Positions 25,447-28,116 of a DNA stretch of 28,116 bases are shown in pieces. The notes under the pieces were generated by a model, which was given only the letters and a program-made list of their open reading frames with translations, was not told the DNA's origin and did not search any database. Source of the stretch: Spirochaetales bacterium (GTDB lineage: Bacteria > Spirochaetota > Spirochaetia > SZUA-6 > DRHE01). The position numbers and the translations under genes were made by a program. Each line of letters starts with the position of its first letter. Positions within the stretch are counted from its first letter, which is position 1. The stretch spans positions 1 through 28,116 of the forward strand of contig JAFGQJ010000102.1 of assembly GCA_016935715.1 (NCBI GenBank), written 5' to 3'.

Positions 25447-25450
25447 GGAT

Positions 25451-25651
25451 ATGAAGGATTCATTCAACGATTTGACCTTTCAAGAGCTGCTCACCAAACG
25501 TGAAGAGCTGAAAAAACAGTATCGGGACCTCCGCTTCGACCTGGTCCTCAGGCATGTGGACAATCCTTTGCAGAAGCGAACCCTGCGCAGGAAGATAGCG
25601 CGATTGAACACAGTCATTCACGAGTACGAGACCGGAATCAGGCAAGCCTAG
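25451..25651 (+). CDS. rpmC: Ribosomal protein L29
   Basis: L29 is a small two-helix protein at the tunnel exit beside L23. The 66-residue product has the typical LTFQELLTKREELKKQYRDLRF first helix and the NPLQKRTLRRKIARLNTV second part. It lies four bases after rplP, in the order seen in almost all bacteria. Confidence 0.96.
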   Translation: MKDSFNDLTFQELLTKREELKKQYRDLRFDLVLRHVDNPLQKRTLRRKIARLNTVIHEYETGIRQA

Positions 25652-25668
25652 CACCAGGAGCGAGATAA

Positions 25669-25941
25669 GTGGAAACGCAAGTGAAGAGAGAAAAGAGAAA
25701 TCGGAAGACGCTGGTTGGAACGGTGGTCAGCGACAGGATGGAAAAGACGATCGTGGTGCGGATTGAGCGGCGCAAGCTTCATCCGCTGTACAAGAAGTAC
25801 ATCACCCGCACGAAAAAAATAAAGGCCCATGACGAGGACAACAGCTGCCAGATTGGTGATCTGGTGAAAGTGATCGAATCCAGGCCGTTGAGCAAGGATA
25901 AACGCTGGCGTGTGTTGGAGATTCTGGAAAAGGCAAAATAG
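25669..25941 (+). CDS. rpsQ: Ribosomal protein S17
   Basis: S17 is a primary small-subunit assembly protein of the OB fold. The 90 residues contain TLVGTVVSDRMEKTIVV and HPLYKKYITRTKKIKAHDE and end ILEKAK, as expected. The start is GTG at 25669 with AGGAG at 25656-25660; a second GTG four codons later is less well placed. Confidence 0.95.
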   Translation: METQVKREKRNRKTLVGTVVSDRMEKTIVVRIERRKLHPLYKKYITRTKKIKAHDEDNSCQIGDLVKVIESRPLSKDKRWRVLEILEKAK

Positions 25942-25964
25942 GGTCGTAGGAATCGGAGCAGAAC

Positions 25965-26333
25965 ATGATTCAGATGAGAAGCTACTTGAACGTTGCCGAC
26001 AACAGTGGGGCGAAACGCGTTCAGTGCATCAAGGTACTGGGCGGAACGCGCAGAAAGAACGCGGGTATAGGTGATATCGTCGTGGTCGCCGTCAAGGACG
26101 CGCTTCCGAATGCCGCGATCAAGAAGGGAAATGTGGAACGGGCGGTTATCGTGAGAACGAAGAAGGAGTACAGGAGACCGGACGGGACCTATATCCGTTT
26201 TGACGACAACGCCTGCGTCATCATCGATCCGAGCAGCAATCCCAAAGGCAAGCGCATATTCGGACCCGTTGCCAGAGAGCTGCGCGACAAGGATTTCATG
26301 AAGATCGTTTCCCTGGCGCCGGAAGTGATCTAG
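25965..26333 (+). CDS. rplN: Ribosomal protein L14
   Basis: L14 forms part of the interface with the small subunit and is the docking site of the silencing factor RsfS. The 122 residues start MIQMRSYLNVADNSGAKRV and contain the KKGNVERAVIVRTKKEYRRPDGTYIRFDDNA region, matching the family over its full length. It opens the spc gene set 23 bases after rpsQ, with no promoter visible, so S10 and spc genes are probably one transcript. Confidence 0.97.
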   Translation: MIQMRSYLNVADNSGAKRVQCIKVLGGTRRKNAGIGDIVVVAVKDALPNAAIKKGNVERAVIVRTKKEYRRPDGTYIRFDDNACVIIDPSSNPKGKRIFGPVARELRDKDFMKIVSLAPEVI

Positions 26334-26345
26334 GAGAGGTACAAG

Positions 26346-26672
26346 GTGGCGAATAAAAACGGAGTGAAATATAAAATCAGGAAGAACGACCAGGTGCAGG
26401 TCATGGCCGGAAAGGACAGAGGCAAAGCCGGACGGGTGCTGCGCGTGGATCGTGATCGGGGCCGGGTCGTCGTGGAAGGGCTCAACATGGTCAAGAAAGC
26501 CATTCGACCCAAAGGCCAGAACCAGAAGGGGGGCATCAGTTCGGTGGAGGCCGCCCTTGCCATCTCGAATGTACAGATCGTCTGCAAGAAATGCGGGCCG
26601 ACGCGGGTCGGACAGCGAACGGAAAAAGGCGAGAAGGTGCGATTTTGTAAGAAATGCGGAGAGCAGCTGTAA
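26346..26672 (+). CDS. rplX: Ribosomal protein L24 (zinc-ribbon form)
   Basis: L24 starts large-subunit assembly and lies at the tunnel exit. The 108-residue protein has the KOW segment KNDQVQVMAGKDRGKAGRVL (13-32) and a C-terminal four-Cys ribbon at Cys80, Cys83, Cys101 and Cys104 that should bind zinc. The start is GTG, with AGGAG at 26332-26336 overlapping the rplN stop. The TAA overlaps the rplE ATG by one base. Confidence 0.96.
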   Translation: MANKNGVKYKIRKNDQVQVMAGKDRGKAGRVLRVDRDRGRVVVEGLNMVKKAIRPKGQNQKGGISSVEAALAISNVQIVCKKCGPTRVGQRTEKGEKVRFCKKCGEQL

Positions 26673-27235
26673 TGGCCACTGCAGTAAAAGCAATCAAACC
26701 CCGGTTGAAGACCCTTTACCAGGACAAGATCGTCAAGGCCCTGGTCGACGAGTTCGGCTACAAATCCGTGATGCAGGTGCCCCGCCTGGAGAAGATCGTT
26801 GTAAGCATGGGCATCGGAGAGGCGTCGCAGAACAAGAAATTGCTCGATTCGGCTCTGCAGGAGCTCGCACAGATTACCGGGCGCAAGGCGGTGAAAACCG
26901 TGGCGCGAAAATCGATAGCGGGATTCAAGATCCGCAAGGGAATGGAGATCGGCGCCATGGTAACCCTGCGGGGCAACTACATGTACGAGTTTCTCGACAG
27001 ACTGGTGAACATCGCAATCCCCAGGGTCAAGGACTTTCGCGGCACCAATCCCAATGCCTTCGACGGGCACGGTAACTACTCCCTCGGAGTAACCGAGCAG
27101 ATCATTTTCCCGGAAATCGACTACGACAAGATCGAGCGGATTGCCGGACTCAATATCGCCGTGGTTACCACGGCGAAAACCGACCGGGAGGCCCGAAGTC
27201 TGCTGACCGCCCTGGGCATGCCGTTCAGGAAATAG
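26672..27235 (+). CDS. rplE: Ribosomal protein L5
   Basis: L5 binds 5S rRNA and contacts the P-site tRNA and the small subunit. The 187 residues contain VPRLEKIVVSMGIGEA, the ITGRKAVKTVARKSIAGFKIRKG block and the NYSLGVTEQIIFPEI motif. The frame is open six codons upstream, but the ATG at 26672 has GGAGAG at 26658-26663 and forms the TAATG overlap with rplX, so it is chosen. In E. coli protein S8 represses the spc operon near this start; I could not identify a matching S8 site here. Confidence 0.96.
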   Translation: MATAVKAIKPRLKTLYQDKIVKALVDEFGYKSVMQVPRLEKIVVSMGIGEASQNKKLLDSALQELAQITGRKAVKTVARKSIAGFKIRKGMEIGAMVTLRGNYMYEFLDRLVNIAIPRVKDFRGTNPNAFDGHGNYSLGVTEQIIFPEIDYDKIERIAGLNIAVVTTAKTDREARSLLTALGMPFRK

Positions 27236-27249
27236 AGGAGAAGCGTTAG

Positions 27250-27435
27250 ATGGCTCGAAAATCACTTATCAATAAGGCCCTGCGAAAACCGAAGTACAGT
27301 ACACGCAGGGTAAACCGGTGCCGTATCTGCGGGCGTCCAAGAGGCTACATGCGTAAGTTCCAGATGTGCCGCATCTGTTTCCGCAATCTTGCCAGCGAGG
27401 GCAAGATTCCGGGAGTAACGAAGTCTAGTTGGTAG
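27250..27435 (+). CDS. rpsZ: Ribosomal protein S14, zinc-binding type (S14 type Z)
   Basis: S14 is a late-assembly protein of the small-subunit head. The 61-residue length and the two CxxC pairs (Cys24, Cys27, Cys40, Cys43) mark the short zinc-binding form, not the longer Cys-free form of E. coli. It lies 14 bases after rplE with a GAGGAG site at 27235-27240. It ends in the usual KSSW. Confidence 0.97.
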   Translation: MARKSLINKALRKPKYSTRRVNRCRICGRPRGYMRKFQMCRICFRNLASEGKIPGVTKSSW

Positions 27436-27446
27436 GGAGAGGTAGT

Positions 27447-27845
27447 ATGAGTGTTTCCGATCCTATTGCGGATATGTTGACGAAGATACGCAATGCGAGC
27501 ATGGCGAAGTACGAGAAGGTCGATATCCCCTCTTCGAAATTGAAGGTCGAGATCGTAAAGATTCTCAAAAACGAGGGTTTCATCAAGACCTTCAAGAAGA
27601 TCAGCCAGGACGGGAAAAACCAGATCAGGATTTTCCTGAAGTATGACGAGGGGAACAATCCCATACTACACGGTCTGGAGCGGATGTCCACCCCGGGACG
27701 CAGACTGTACAAGGGATACAAGAATATGCCCCGTGTAATCAATGGTTATGGAACTCTTATCGTAACGACCTCCAAGGGGGTCATCACCGGTAGGAAGGCT
27801 CTGGAGCAGCAGGTCGGCGGGGAAGTGATCTGCAGCGTTTGGTAA
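27447..27845 (+). CDS. rpsH: Ribosomal protein S8
   Basis: S8 organises the central domain of 16S rRNA and, in E. coli, represses the spc operon. The 132 residues start SVSDPIADMLTKIRNA and end with the family signature STSKGVITGRKA..QQVGGEVICSVW (here beginning TTSKG). The open frame runs six codons further upstream, but the ATG at 27447 has a GGGAGAGG site at 27435-27442 and gives the family N-terminus. Confidence 0.97.
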   Translation: MSVSDPIADMLTKIRNASMAKYEKVDIPSSKLKVEIVKILKNEGFIKTFKKISQDGKNQIRIFLKYDEGNNPILHGLERMSTPGRRLYKGYKNMPRVINGYGTLIVTTSKGVITGRKALEQQVGGEVICSVW

Positions 27846-27859
27846 GCAAGGACTGTAGG

Positions 27860-28116
27860 ATGTCAAGAATCGGAAGGATGCCAATCGAGATTCCGGATGG
27901 AGTAACCCTGACCGTCGAGGCGAACAGGATCACCGCCAAAGGCGCCAAAGGGCAGTTGTCGCAGGACTACCACGACTCGATGGTTGCCATTAATCTGCAG
28001 GACAAGATCTGCACGGTCGAGCGCAGGAATGAGAGCAAACAGGCCAAGGCCATGCACGGTTTGTACCGCAAGCTGATCCACAACATGGTCGTGGGCGTCT
28101 CTCAAGGTTTCTCCAA
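27860..28116 (+). CDS. rplF: Ribosomal protein L6 (5' part, cut by the window end)
   Basis: The first 85 codons of L6 are present, and the gene runs off the window without a stop. The start MSRIGRMPIEIPDGV and the later NMVVGVSQGFS segment are typical of L6, a large-subunit protein near the factor-binding site. A weak GTAGG site precedes the ATG, 14 bases after the rpsH stop. Its place after rpsH is the normal spc order. Confidence 0.96.
   Translation, partial: MSRIGRMPIEIPDGVTLTVEANRITAKGAKGQLSQDYHDSMVAINLQDKICTVERRNESKQAKAMHGLYRKLIHNMVVGVSQGFS

Overview
The window is a G+C-rich chromosomal segment and every gene I can support lies on the + strand. It looks like a free-living member of the Spirochaetes. 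The evidence is the close resemblance, from memory, of RpoB, RpoC and EF-Tu to Treponema-type proteins; an Asn at the RpoB position equivalent to E. coli Ser531, a hallmark of naturally rifampicin-resistant spirochaetes; and a secreted binding protein whose mature N-terminus starts with TGSEE after an AVFA signal-peptide end. I do not assign a genus or species.

Layout. Bases 1-62 hold the last codons of an unidentified gene. From 82 to about 4232 there is a self-contained ABC importer operon (promoter, leader hairpin, periplasmic binding protein, ATPase, fused double-domain permease, probable terminator) of the ferric-iron/AfuABC type. Bases 4263-4410 carry a promoter and tRNA-Thr(GGT). A second strong promoter (4530-4559) opens the classical transcription/translation cluster: rpmG, tRNA-Trp(CCA), secE, nusG, rplK, rplA, rplJ, rplL, rpoB, rpoC. 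After a 268-base gap with its own promoter (15973-16001) come the str genes rpsL, rpsG, fusA, tuf. They run directly into the S10 genes (rpsJ, rplC, rplD, rplW, rplB, rpsS, rplV, rpsC, rplP, rpmC, rpsQ) and the spc genes (rplN, rplX, rplE, rpsZ, rpsH and a truncated rplF at the window end).

How it works together. The importer is an independent nutrient-uptake unit. The rest makes core RNA polymerase (beta, beta'), the NusG factor that couples transcription to translation, SecE of the translocon, two tRNAs, two elongation GTPases and 21 ribosomal proteins, one of them partial. Overlapping or near-overlapping stop/start codons (rplK/rplA, rplD/rplW, rpsC/rplP, rplX/rplE) point to translational coupling. 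Several larger gaps hold strong potential RNA structures. The best is a mimic of the 23S L1-binding site just before rplK, and a nested 69-base stem lies before rpoB.

The gene content is conserved and no new system is evident. The most unusual items are a 174-residue Lys/Ala/Pro-rich repetitive tail on ribosomal protein L4, the structured rpoB and rpoC leaders, a pair of hairpins with a shared stem around rpsL-rpsG, and an inverted repeat in which the -35 box of the str promoter is nested. No insertion sequences, CRISPR arrays or rRNA genes were seen, and no gap without a gene exceeds 300 bases.
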